This document shows, piece by piece, positions 7,933 to 15,186 of a DNA stretch of 64,000 nt. This stretch comes from Candidatus Microthrix subdominans. Its GTDB lineage: Bacteria; Actinomycetota; Acidimicrobiia; Acidimicrobiales; Microtrichaceae. Location: positions 806,001-870,000 of the forward strand of contig JADJZA010000007.1 of assembly GCA_016719385.1 (NCBI GenBank), given 5' to 3'. Under the pieces are notes generated by a model that was not told the DNA's origin, did not search any database, and saw only the letters and a program-made list of their open reading frames with translations. Positions within the stretch are counted from its first letter, which is position 1; every line of letters begins with the position of its first letter. A program made the translations under genes and the position numbers.

Positions 7933-8410
7933 CAACTCGCTCGACCTCACCCCCCGAACCGGCCCCGACGATGCCGTCCCGCCCCGCAGCCGGTCCAGTC
8001 GGCGCGCCTGGGGTTTCGTCGGCGTCGTCGTGCTCGTTGGCTTGGTTGTCGCCGTCGTGATGGGTCTGTCCGACGCCACGATGTTCTTCCGCAACGTCGA
8101 CGAGGCGGTGGCCGAGCGAGCCGAGCTGGGTGATCAGCCGTTCCGCATGCAGGGGTCGGTGATACCCGAGAGCGTCACCAAGACCCCCAACGGCGTCTCG
8201 TTCGACCTGACCTACAACGGTGCCACCGCCAGCGTGGCCCACTCGGGCAGCGAACCGGCACTGTTCGAGAACACCGACATTCCCGTGGTCGCCGAAGGCC
8301 GCTGGAAGGGCGACGTGTTCCAGAGCGAGCGGCTGGTCATCAAGCATGACGAGAACTACGACGAGGAAAACCCCGACCGGATCGACGCAGCCCGCGACGC
8401 CGGGCGATGA
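7910..8410 (+). CDS. ccmE: Cytochrome c maturation heme chaperone CcmE
   Basis: A 166-residue protein with an N-terminal membrane anchor (residues 34-52) and the OB-fold heme chaperone domain. The signature VIKHDENY carries the covalent heme-binding His146 and the nearby Tyr150, matching histidine-type CcmE rather than the cysteine variant of archaea and some other lineages. Starts at 7910 and 7913 are both possible after the AGGGGGG site at 7901-7907; the gene overlaps ccmD by 23 nt. It carries heme from CcmC to CcmF. Confidence 0.92.
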   Translation: MMGRPMADNSLDLTPRTGPDDAVPPRSRSSRRAWGFVGVVVLVGLVVAVVMGLSDATMFFRNVDEAVAERAELGDQPFRMQGSVIPESVTKTPNGVSFDLTYNGATASVAHSGSEPALFENTDIPVVAEGRWKGDVFQSERLVIKHDENYDEENPDRIDAARDAGR

Positions 8411-8447
8411 GTAACGGATCCACCTCGCTGAGCTGCGGTTCCCGCTC

Positions 8448-10487
8448 GTGAGCAACGTCGCCCTCGGGCGTTTGGGCATCACGATCGGCATGGTTGCCGC
8501 GGCCATGGGTGCCATCGGCACCGCCTTCGGCATCATCAGGCACCGACCAGCCATGGTGCAGTCGTCGCGCACCTATGCCTGGGCGGTGCTCGCCGGAGCC
8601 ATCACAGCGGTGATTGCCATGGAGCGGGCCCTGATCACGCGCGACTTCTCGGTGAAGTACGTCGCCGAACACGGCAGCTCCGCCACCCCGCCCCTGTTCA
8701 ACGTGGCGACGATGTGGTCGGCGCTCGAGGGATCGATCCTGCTGTGGGTCATCATCCTGTCCGGGTACCTGGCGTCGGTGGCGTGGCGCTTCCGCAAGCG
8801 CATCGACGACGAGCTCGTCGGTTGGGCGATGGTCACGCTGTTCGCGATCGCCCTGTTCTTCTTTCTGCTGTTGCTGGGGCCGACCAACCCGTTCGTGTCG
8901 ACGACGGTGCCGCCCGGGTTCGACGGCCCGGGCCCCAACCCGCTGCTGCAGAACCACATCCTGGTCGCCTTCCACCCGCCGCTGCTCTACCTGGGCTACG
9001 TCGGGTTCTCCGTGCCCTTTGCCTTTGCCATCGGGGCGCTGATCACCGGGCGGCTGGGCGAGGGCTGGCTGATCGAGACCCGTCGCTGGACGCTGCTTGC
9101 CTGGGGCGCCCTCACCGGCGGCATCATCCTGGGCGCCTGGTGGAGCTACGAGGTTCTCGGCTGGGGCGGATACTGGGGGTGGGACCCGGTCGAGATCGCG
9201 TCGTTCATGCCCTGGTTGACCGGGACCGCCTTCTTGCATTCCGTGCTGGTCCAGGAGCGTCGGGGCATGTTGCGGGTCTGGAACCTGGCGCTGCTGTGCT
9301 CGACGTTCGCGCTGACGATCTACGGCACCTTCCTCACCCGGTCCGGCGTGGTCAACTCGGTGCACGCCTTCTCCGAGGGCACGGTGGGCCCGATGCTGCT
9401 CGGCGCGTTCGGCATGGTCGTGGCGCTGTCGATCGGGCTGATCGCCTGGCGGGGCGATCTGTTGCGGGGCGAGGGCCGGATCGATCGGGCCATGTCCAAA
9501 GAGGGGGCGCTGCTGGCCAACAACATCCTCTTCGCCGCCTTCACGTTCGTCATGTTGCTCGGCACGACATTTCCCCTGGTCGTCGAGGCGCTCAACCGGG
9601 GCACCCTGTCGATCGGTGAGCCGTACTTTGAGCGGATGTCGGGCCCGATCGGGCTGGGCCTGCTCGCGTTGATGGCGGTGGCGCCCGTGTTGCCCTGGCG
9701 CAACGCCGCCCCGGAGCTGTTGTCCAGACGGTTGCTGTGGCCGGCCTGGAGCGGTGCCGCAGCGCTGGTGATCGCCCTGGTGCTGGGGGCGAGGGGCCTG
9801 ATGCCGTTGGTGGCGATCGGGCTGGCCGGGTTTGCCGGGGGTACCGCCGTGCGGCACCTCATCCTCGCCGTGCGCCGCCACGGGGTCAGCGGGCTTTTCG
9901 GTCGGTCCTCGGGCGGCATGGTGGTGCACCTGGGGCTGGTCGTCGTCGCGCTGGCCTTCACCGTGAGTTCCGCCTACGCCAGCAATGGCCAGTTCACGAT
10001 GTCCGAGGGGGACACGGTGGAGCTGGCGGGGCATACGCTCACCTACGAGGGCGTCGTCCAGCGCGACCTGCCCCAGGGGCTCGAGTACACGATGGCGGTT
10101 CGCATCGACGACCAGGTGTACGAGCCCAAGGTCACCCGTTTCGCCTCCAGCGGTCAGGTGATCGGCACGCCGTCGGTGAAGACCGGCCTGCGCCGCGACA
10201 TCTACCTGGCCGTGTCGGCGCCGCCGACCGAGTCCGAGCCCCGCATCACGCTGCGGGTGATCATCCAGCCCGGCGTGTCGTTCCTGTGGATCGGTGGCAT
10301 GGTGATGGTGATCGGCACGGCGATGGCCGCCGTTCCGGAGGCGGGCCGGGCCCGGCGTCGCGGCATCTCAACGGTCGATGATGGACCGGCAGGGCGCGCT
10401 CCCATCGAGGGGGGTCCGATCGACGATCCGGTGGACGCCGACGCCGAACCGATCGGCGTGGGCGCAGCCGAGCCTCCGGCCCCGTGA
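8448..10487 (+). CDS. ccmF: Cytochrome c heme lyase subunit CcmF
   Basis: A 679-residue polytopic membrane protein with the CcmF WWD domain (WGGYWGWDPVEIASFMPW) and flanking conserved histidines (LLQNHILVAFHPP, TAFLHSV, NSVHAFSEG). About fourteen membrane segments and one large extracytoplasmic loop near the C-terminus (about residues 500-600) are visible. CcmF joins heme from CcmE to the CXXCH motif of apocytochrome c, with CcmH and CcmI. The start is a GTG 37 nt after ccmE. The last 60 residues are an Asp/Pro-rich tail, longer than usual. Confidence 0.93.
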   Translation: MSNVALGRLGITIGMVAAAMGAIGTAFGIIRHRPAMVQSSRTYAWAVLAGAITAVIAMERALITRDFSVKYVAEHGSSATPPLFNVATMWSALEGSILLWVIILSGYLASVAWRFRKRIDDELVGWAMVTLFAIALFFFLLLLGPTNPFVSTTVPPGFDGPGPNPLLQNHILVAFHPPLLYLGYVGFSVPFAFAIGALITGRLGEGWLIETRRWTLLAWGALTGGIILGAWWSYEVLGWGGYWGWDPVEIASFMPWLTGTAFLHSVLVQERRGMLRVWNLALLCSTFALTIYGTFLTRSGVVNSVHAFSEGTVGPMLLGAFGMVVALSIGLIAWRGDLLRGEGRIDRAMSKEGALLANNILFAAFTFVMLLGTTFPLVVEALNRGTLSIGEPYFERMSGPIGLGLLALMAVAPVLPWRNAAPELLSRRLLWPAWSGAAALVIALVLGARGLMPLVAIGLAGFAGGTAVRHLILAVRRHGVSGLFGRSSGGMVVHLGLVVVALAFTVSSAYASNGQFTMSEGDTVELAGHTLTYEGVVQRDLPQGLEYTMAVRIDDQVYEPKVTRFASSGQVIGTPSVKTGLRRDIYLAVSAPPTESEPRITLRVIIQPGVSFLWIGGMVMVIGTAMAAVPEAGRARRRGISTVDDGPAGRAPIEGGPIDDPVDADAEPIGVGAAEPPAP

Positions 10488-11107
10488 GCACGACCGTGCG
10501 GCCGGGTTCCCCGGACGCGACCGTAGGGGGGTCGGAGCCACCCCGGACCAACGTGCGCCGGGTGGCGCTGGGTGTCGCGGGAGTGATGGCGCTGCTGTTC
10601 GGCGTGTTGATCGTGGCGACCACGCGCAGCGACGACCCCAAGGAATCGGCCAGCTCGCCGCTGGTCGGGGCCGAAGCGCCGCCCCTCGTCGCCGACACGC
10701 TCGACGGCGACACGGTCGACCTGCGCGACTACCGGGGTAGCTGGGTACTGGTGAACTTTTTCGCCACCTGGTGCGTGCCCTGTCAGGTCGAGCATCCCGA
10801 GCTGGTGCGGTTCTCCGAGCAGCACGCCGGGCCCGGTGACGCCCATGTGATCTCGGTGGCCTTCCAGGACGAGCCTGCCGATCTCAAGGCCTTTTTCGCC
10901 GAGAACGGGGGCGACTGGCCGGTGGCGGTCGGCGACACCTCATCGATCGCCCTCGACTACGGGGTGGTCAAGTTGCCGGAGAGCTACGTGGTGGCGCCGA
11001 GCGGCGTGATCGTCGCCAAGGTCGCCGGCGGAGTGAAGGCCGACGACATCGATCGGTTGATCGCGGCGGCCAGCGGGGCGAGCGCTCAGGTCGGCAACGA
11101 TGGCTGA
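10484..11107 (+). CDS. ccmG: Thioredoxin-like thiol:disulfide protein CcmG/DsbE type
   Basis: A 207-residue membrane-anchored thioredoxin-fold protein: membrane segment about residues 27-46, active site WCVPC (Cys97, Cys100) and the cis-proline segment VKLPESYVV. It starts with GTG overlapping the ccmF stop (GTGA). In System I it keeps the apocytochrome cysteines or CcmH reduced before heme attachment. A general TlpA/ResA role cannot be excluded from sequence alone, but the operon position favours CcmG. Confidence 0.88.
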   Translation: MSTTVRPGSPDATVGGSEPPRTNVRRVALGVAGVMALLFGVLIVATTRSDDPKESASSPLVGAEAPPLVADTLDGDTVDLRDYRGSWVLVNFFATWCVPCQVEHPELVRFSEQHAGPGDAHVISVAFQDEPADLKAFFAENGGDWPVAVGDTSSIALDYGVVKLPESYVVAPSGVIVAKVAGGVKADDIDRLIAAASGASAQVGNDG

Positions 11108-11597
11108 GGTGCGCACGCCGGCGCGGAAGTGGCGGCCGATCGCCTGGGGCCTCCTCGGCCTCGTCGTCGCTGTGGCGCTGGTGATCGGCGCGTTCGGGCG
11201 CCGGCCGACGGAGGGCGAGGATCGCGTGCAGGCGCTCGCCGGCCAGATCAAGTGCGTCACCTGCGTGGGCGAATCGGTCGCCGGGTCGCAGAGTGACTTC
11301 GCCGTCAACGCCCGTGAGGACATCCGCACGCGGGTCGACGATGGCGACACCGACGAGGAGATCCTCGGCTACTTCTCGTCCCGCTATGACGACGTTTTGT
11401 TGAACCCGTCGGCATCCGGGGTGAACTCGCTGGTGTGGATTTTGCCGATCGTCGTCGTTGCGGTTGCGATCGCCGGCGCGGTGTTGACCGTCCGTCAGCG
11501 CCGTCAGACAAGCGCCAGCCGCCCGAGCGCCGAGGATCGTCGTCTGGTGGAGGCTGCGCTCCAGGACTTTCTTGCGGGGGGTGAGCCCCATGGATGA
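11100..11597 (+). CDS. ccmH: Cytochrome c maturation protein CcmH
   Basis: A 165-residue protein with an N-terminal membrane segment (about 13-33), the redox motif KCVTC (Cys52, Cys55; family consensus LRCxxC) followed by the typical three-helix region, and a second membrane segment (about 107-127). It is the short CcmH/CycL form, not the long fused enterobacterial type. It reduces apocytochrome c thiols together with CcmG. Start and stop overlap neighbours by 8 nt on each side. Confidence 0.9.
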   Translation: MAEVRTPARKWRPIAWGLLGLVVAVALVIGAFGRRPTEGEDRVQALAGQIKCVTCVGESVAGSQSDFAVNAREDIRTRVDDGDTDEEILGYFSSRYDDVLLNPSASGVNSLVWILPIVVVAVAIAGAVLTVRQRRQTSASRPSAEDRRLVEAALQDFLAGGEPHG

Positions 11598-12993
11598 ACC
11601 CTCCGACGCTGGGCCGACCGCTGCTGGGTCATCCGATGCTGGACCTACTGATGCTGGACCTACTGATGCTGGGGATCCCGGGACCGGCCCGTCCGGTACC
11701 GAGCGGCCCGAGCACTCCCGGGGCGACAGCGCTGCGCATCGCGCCGACGAAGCCGAGCGCGACGAGTTGCTCGCCACGCTGCTCCGCCTCGACGAGGACG
11801 CTGCCGCCGGCGACCTCGACGCCGAGGAGGCCGACGCTGTTCGCGACGACCTCACGCTGCGCCTGGCCGCCGTGCTGCGTCGCCTCGACGCGCCCGCCCG
11901 GCCGGCTCAACGGTCGCGTCGATCCGAGGCGTCCACCGGCACCGATGAGGATGGAACCCAACGCGCGGAGGTCCCCCTCTGGCGTCGGCGCGGCAACCTG
12001 GCGGTCGTCGCCACGCTGGTGATCGTGGCGGTCGTCGGCGGCGTTCTCGTCGCCCAGTCGGCCGGCACCCGAGCTCCGGGCGGGGCGATCTCGGGGGCCA
12101 CCGGCTTCTCCGAACGCCTCGATGCATGTCGCACGCTGCGAGCCGACTCCGGCGCCGAGATCGACTGCTACGAGCAGCTGGTCGAGGAACGGCCCGACGA
12201 CATCGAGGCCCTCACCTACAGCGGGTGGGCCCTGGCCCGGGCCGGCCGGACCGACGAGGCAACCGACCGGTTCGACCGGGTGGTGAAGGTCGACCCGAGC
12301 TATCCCGATGTGCGGGTGTTCCGGGCCTCGGTGGCGCTGCGCTCCGGCGACCCCGAGGCCGCCCAGGACGAACTCGATGCCTTCTGGGCCTCCGACCCGC
12401 CCCCGGGCATGGTGACCATCCTGCGGGACCAGAACCTGGAGTCGGCGGTGGCCGAGGCCAACCTTCCCGACAACGTTCGGCGCTGCTGGAAAACCGTGGA
12501 TGATGCCGCCTCGGCAGCGGCGACGACAACGACCCCCGGCCAGGACCTGCCCGACCTTGAGAGCGCCTTGGGCCTCACCGACGGCTTGAAGTGCTTCGAC
12601 GACCTGATCGAGGCCAACCCCGACGACGTCGTCGCTCTCACCACCCAGGGGTTGGTGTTCACTGCGCTCGGCCAGGGCGTCTTCTACGACCGGGCGGTGC
12701 AGCGCCTCAACGCCGCCCTGAAGATCGACCCCGAAGAGCCGACGGCGCTGTTGTTGTCGGCGGGCATCGCCAACGCCCAGGACCGGCCCGAGCTTGCCAT
12801 CAAGTTGTTGGACCGCTTCGACGAGGTGGGGGAGCGGCCGAGCGGTCTGTTGCCGCCTGAGGTCACCGCCGACGCGATCCGTCAGGTGGCCGAAGGACGC
12901 CTTGACGCCGGTCCCAGCCCGACCTCGACAACGCAGCCCGAAAGCGGCCCGTCACCGACCACCGCCGGCGGTTCGAACCCAGACGGGGGCTAG
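11590..12993 (+). CDS. ccmI: CcmI-like TPR protein
   Basis: A 467-residue protein starting at the ATG at 11590 (GGGGGGTGAG site just upstream; 8-nt overlap with ccmH). The N-terminus holds imperfect GPTDA repeats from a 15-bp tandem repeat near 11635-11679, then an acidic helical segment resembling the CcmI N-terminus (LLATLLRLDEDAAAGDLDAE), one membrane segment (about 135-155) and extracytoplasmic TPR repeats (for example WALARAGRTDEATDRFDRVV). CcmI chaperones apocytochrome c to CcmFH. Here the membrane segment follows a long cytoplasmic part, which differs from the classic two-segment CcmI, so I call it CcmI-like. Confidence 0.75.
   Translation: MDEPSDAGPTAAGSSDAGPTDAGPTDAGDPGTGPSGTERPEHSRGDSAAHRADEAERDELLATLLRLDEDAAAGDLDAEEADAVRDDLTLRLAAVLRRLDAPARPAQRSRRSEASTGTDEDGTQRAEVPLWRRRGNLAVVATLVIVAVVGGVLVAQSAGTRAPGGAISGATGFSERLDACRTLRADSGAEIDCYEQLVEERPDDIEALTYSGWALARAGRTDEATDRFDRVVKVDPSYPDVRVFRASVALRSGDPEAAQDELDAFWASDPPPGMVTILRDQNLESAVAEANLPDNVRRCWKTVDDAASAAATTTTPGQDLPDLESALGLTDGLKCFDDLIEANPDDVVALTTQGLVFTALGQGVFYDRAVQRLNAALKIDPEEPTALLLSAGIANAQDRPELAIKLLDRFDEVGERPSGLLPPEVTADAIRQVAEGRLDAGPSPTSTTQPESGPSPTTAGGSNPDGG
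11635..11679 (+). repeat. 15-bp tandem repeat encoding GPTDA units
   Basis: Two identical 15-bp units (11635-11649, 11650-11664) and a third diverged copy, with looser copies upstream, lie in the 5' part of the ccmI-like gene. They are in frame and lengthen a disordered N-terminal segment. Confidence 0.7.
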
Positions 12994-13006
12994 CCGTGGG
13001 CTAGCC
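12988..13006. terminator. Shared hairpin over two convergent stop codons
   Basis: GGCTAGCC, itself a palindrome, occurs at 12988-12995 and again at 12999-13006, giving an 8-bp stem with a 3-nt loop. The TAG stop of the ccmI-like gene and the TAG stop of the convergent SixA-like gene each sit inside one copy. A bidirectional terminator is likely, though no T-tract is present. Confidence 0.5.
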
Positions 13007-13486
13007 GGGCAGCGCTGATTTGGGCGGTGGCGCTTCCCAGTCGCCCCGCACGATGCGACCGTCGTCGACGGTGAAGGTCCAGAGCGACCCTTTGGTGAAC
13101 CCAGCTCGACCCGGCACGATCATGCCCCGCCCCTGGGCGCGGCGCACCAGGTCGGGAATGACGTCGCCGTGGCTGCACATCAGGACGTCTCCGTTGTGTT
13201 CGAGCCCTTGGGCGATCACCGCCCAGGAGGTGTCGATGTCGGTCCCTTCGGCCAGTCCATCGAACAGCTCGACATCCAGCCCGGCGGTCACAGCAAGAGG
13301 CTCGACCGTCTGGTTGCAGCGGGGTAGGGGGCTCGACCACACGGCGTCGATGGGCTGGTCGATCAGTCGGTCGGCCAGCCAGATCGCCTGACGGCGGCCC
13401 TTGTTGTCCAAATGCCGCTGCGTGTCCAACGGATCACCGTCGTCGCGCTTCCCGGCCCTGCCGTGACGGACGAGGTAGAGGGTCAC
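13001..13486 (-). CDS. SixA-like histidine phosphatase
   Basis: A 161-residue histidine phosphatase of the short SixA type. The catalytic RHG is at the N-terminus (YLVRHGRAG), with the second Arg segment WSSPLPRCNQT and the second catalytic His in CSHGDVIPD. SixA enzymes remove phosphate from phosphohistidine proteins; the target here is unknown. The GTG start at 13486 lies 7 nt after a TAGCGT box, so the mRNA is probably leaderless. Confidence 0.85.
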   Translation of the reverse strand: MTLYLVRHGRAGKRDDGDPLDTQRHLDNKGRRQAIWLADRLIDQPIDAVWSSPLPRCNQTVEPLAVTAGLDVELFDGLAEGTDIDTSWAVIAQGLEHNGDVLMCSHGDVIPDLVRRAQGRGMIVPGRAGFTKGSLWTFTVDDGRIVRGDWEAPPPKSALPG

Positions 13487-13493
13487 CCGGGCA

Positions 13494-13499
13494 ACGCTA
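13494..13499 (-). promoter_or_regulatory. Leaderless -10 box for the SixA-like gene
   Basis: TAGCGT on the minus strand, exactly 7 nt before the GTG start, in the 58-bp divergent space shared with the gene at 13545. Confidence 0.45.
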
Positions 13500-13532
13500 C
13501 TACCGGACGGACCGCCTCGGATGGGACACCGT

Positions 13533-13538
13533 TAGCCT
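13533..13538 (+). promoter_or_regulatory. Leaderless -10 box for the unknown 358-residue gene
   Basis: TAGCCT on the plus strand, 6 nt before the GTG at 13545. It pairs with the oppositely oriented TAGCGT box at 13494-13499. Confidence 0.4.
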
Positions 13539-13544
13539 CCGCTG

Positions 13545-14621
13545 GTGGCCGACCTGCGGACCGAGCTGACCGAGATCGTCACCGGCCTGGGCACGCTCGG
13601 CTTTGCCGACGTTCATCACGCCGTCGCCGCTGCGCCCCGGGCGCTGGTCGGGGTGGACCCTGCCGTGCTCGGCCGGGTGGGTGATCACCTCGACGATCCC
13701 GTGCTGGGACCCCTCGCTCGGGTGGCGTTTACCAACGGTGCCACCTTCCTCGCCGCCACCGAGGGCCTGCGGGGCCGGGTGCCTCATCGGGTCGAGTGGA
13801 AGGGACCCCACAAGCCGCCGGGGTTCGAGACCGTGCCGGCCGACCTGCGCATCGACCACGTCTATCTGGTGAGCTGTAAATACGGTTCGGACATCCTCCA
13901 TAACGTCAGCCCTGCCCATCTGATCGACCGCCACCTGGCCCAGAAGCGCAGCCCCACGACGGTCGACTGGTTCACCGAGGTCGCCCCCGAGGCATATGGC
14001 GACCTGTACCGCCGAACGGTGGCCTGGTCTGGCTTGGATCTTCCGCCAGAGGTGACCCAACTCGATCGAGATCAGCGCACGTCACTGCGCCGGGCCCTAC
14101 CCAAGGGAACCTGGCCCGACGATCTGGCGCAGGAGTATTGGTCCTTCGTCGGCGAGGTGGCGGAGGCGACGGCCAAGCGTTGGCAGGGTGCGCTCGCCGT
14201 GCCGGCTCAGCGTGAGGAGATGGTCTGGCGGTTGTTGCGGCTGCAATCGGCGCCCTATTTCGTGCTTGGCCAGAGCCGCTCGGGCGAGCCGCTGCGCTAC
14301 CGGGTGGACACCCCGTGGGACTTCCGTCGCCGCTATGCCCTTGAGTCCTTTGTGGTGTTCGCCGAACCGGCCGGCCAGGCGGTCGTCGGTTGGCGGGCGG
14401 AGGTGCGCGTGCGTTCGGACGCAATCGACGATGAACGGCCGGCCTCGGGGGTTCCGTCCCTGGAGGCTCTGCCCTTCGAGCCGGCGGAGGATCGGCGCGC
14501 CGTCGAAGGTCGGGTTGAGTTGCGCTGGAGCCACGGCAAGTTCTCCGGCAATCCGGAGGCCAAGGTGTACCTCACCACGCCGCCCCACGACGTCCCCGGC
14601 TATACGCAGTTGCTGTCCTGA
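13545..14621 (+). CDS. Conserved-looking protein of unknown function
   Basis: A 358-residue soluble protein with no membrane segment or signal peptide. I do not recognise a named family. The central segment has a charged core, VEWKGPHKPPG (Glu84, Lys86), then LRIDHVYLVSCKYGS (Asp104, Lys112): an acidic residue, a hydrophobic strand and a lysine. This is loosely like the PD-(D/E)xK nuclease core, but the canonical acidic residue two before the lysine is Ser, so this is only a suggestion. The C-terminal half is rich in strands (RYALESFVVFAEPAG, VEGRVELRWSHGKF). The gene stands alone, divergent from the SixA-like gene, and starts with a GTG. Confidence 0.7.
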   Translation: MADLRTELTEIVTGLGTLGFADVHHAVAAAPRALVGVDPAVLGRVGDHLDDPVLGPLARVAFTNGATFLAATEGLRGRVPHRVEWKGPHKPPGFETVPADLRIDHVYLVSCKYGSDILHNVSPAHLIDRHLAQKRSPTTVDWFTEVAPEAYGDLYRRTVAWSGLDLPPEVTQLDRDQRTSLRRALPKGTWPDDLAQEYWSFVGEVAEATAKRWQGALAVPAQREEMVWRLLRLQSAPYFVLGQSRSGEPLRYRVDTPWDFRRRYALESFVVFAEPAGQAVVGWRAEVRVRSDAIDDERPASGVPSLEALPFEPAEDRRAVEGRVELRWSHGKFSGNPEAKVYLTTPPHDVPGYTQLLS

Positions 14622-14868
14622 ACCTGCGCCGACCAGCTAAGGCGTCCCGGAGCGCTCGCCGACCGACGATCTGCACCTCATCGCCGTGTTGAAAGACATC
14701 CGTAGGTCCTTGACCGATTGATGGGACGTACGACCGGCCGACCCGCCCATTCCCGGCCTGGGTCCGGTCCTCGGTACCATCGCTGCCTGATCGACGACCG
14801 CCCCGGACCAGCGGGCCGACGCCATCCGCACGCCGAAGTTCGTGGAAATGCATCAAGGAGCCCACCCT

Positions 14869-15186
14869 GTGACCACCGATGACGGATCACCGCCCATCAC
14901 AACCGATGACGTGGCCAAAGTGGCCGCCTTGGCACGCTTGGAGCTGACGCCGGCCGAGCTGGACACCTTCACCGGCCAGTTGGCCGACATCCTCGACCAT
15001 GCCGCCGACCTGTCGGCGATCGACCTGGACGGGGTCGAGCCGTTGGGTACCCCGGTGCCGATGGAGAACGTGCTGCGAGCCGACGTCCCCGGTGACACGC
15101 TCGACCGCGACGAGGTTTTGGCGTCGGCACCTGCGTCGGAGGACGGCAAGTTCAAGGTCACCTCCATCCTGGGGGAGGGGGCATGA
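14869..15186 (+). CDS. gatC: Glutamyl-tRNA(Gln)/aspartyl-tRNA(Asn) amidotransferase subunit C
   Basis: A 105-residue GatC with the usual helical N-terminus (ITTDDVAKVAALARLEL) and C-terminal extended segment (NVLRADVPGD). I chose the GTG at 14869 over the ATGs at 14842 and 14848 because AAGGAG (14855-14860) is 8 nt upstream of it. GatC clamps GatA to GatB in the enzyme that converts misacylated Glu-tRNA(Gln) to Gln-tRNA(Gln). The stop overlaps the gatA start by 4 nt. The 247-bp space upstream holds a possible TACCAT -10 box at 14775-14780 but nothing else recognisable. Confidence 0.9.
   Translation: MTTDDGSPPITTDDVAKVAALARLELTPAELDTFTGQLADILDHAADLSAIDLDGVEPLGTPVPMENVLRADVPGDTLDRDEVLASAPASEDGKFKVTSILGEGA

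Noticed and set aside
8340..10034. Long open reading frame on the minus strand opposite ccmF
   Set aside because: Long antisense frames are expected in high-GC DNA; the composition is His/Arg/Gln-rich noise and the plus-strand frame is a clear CcmF.
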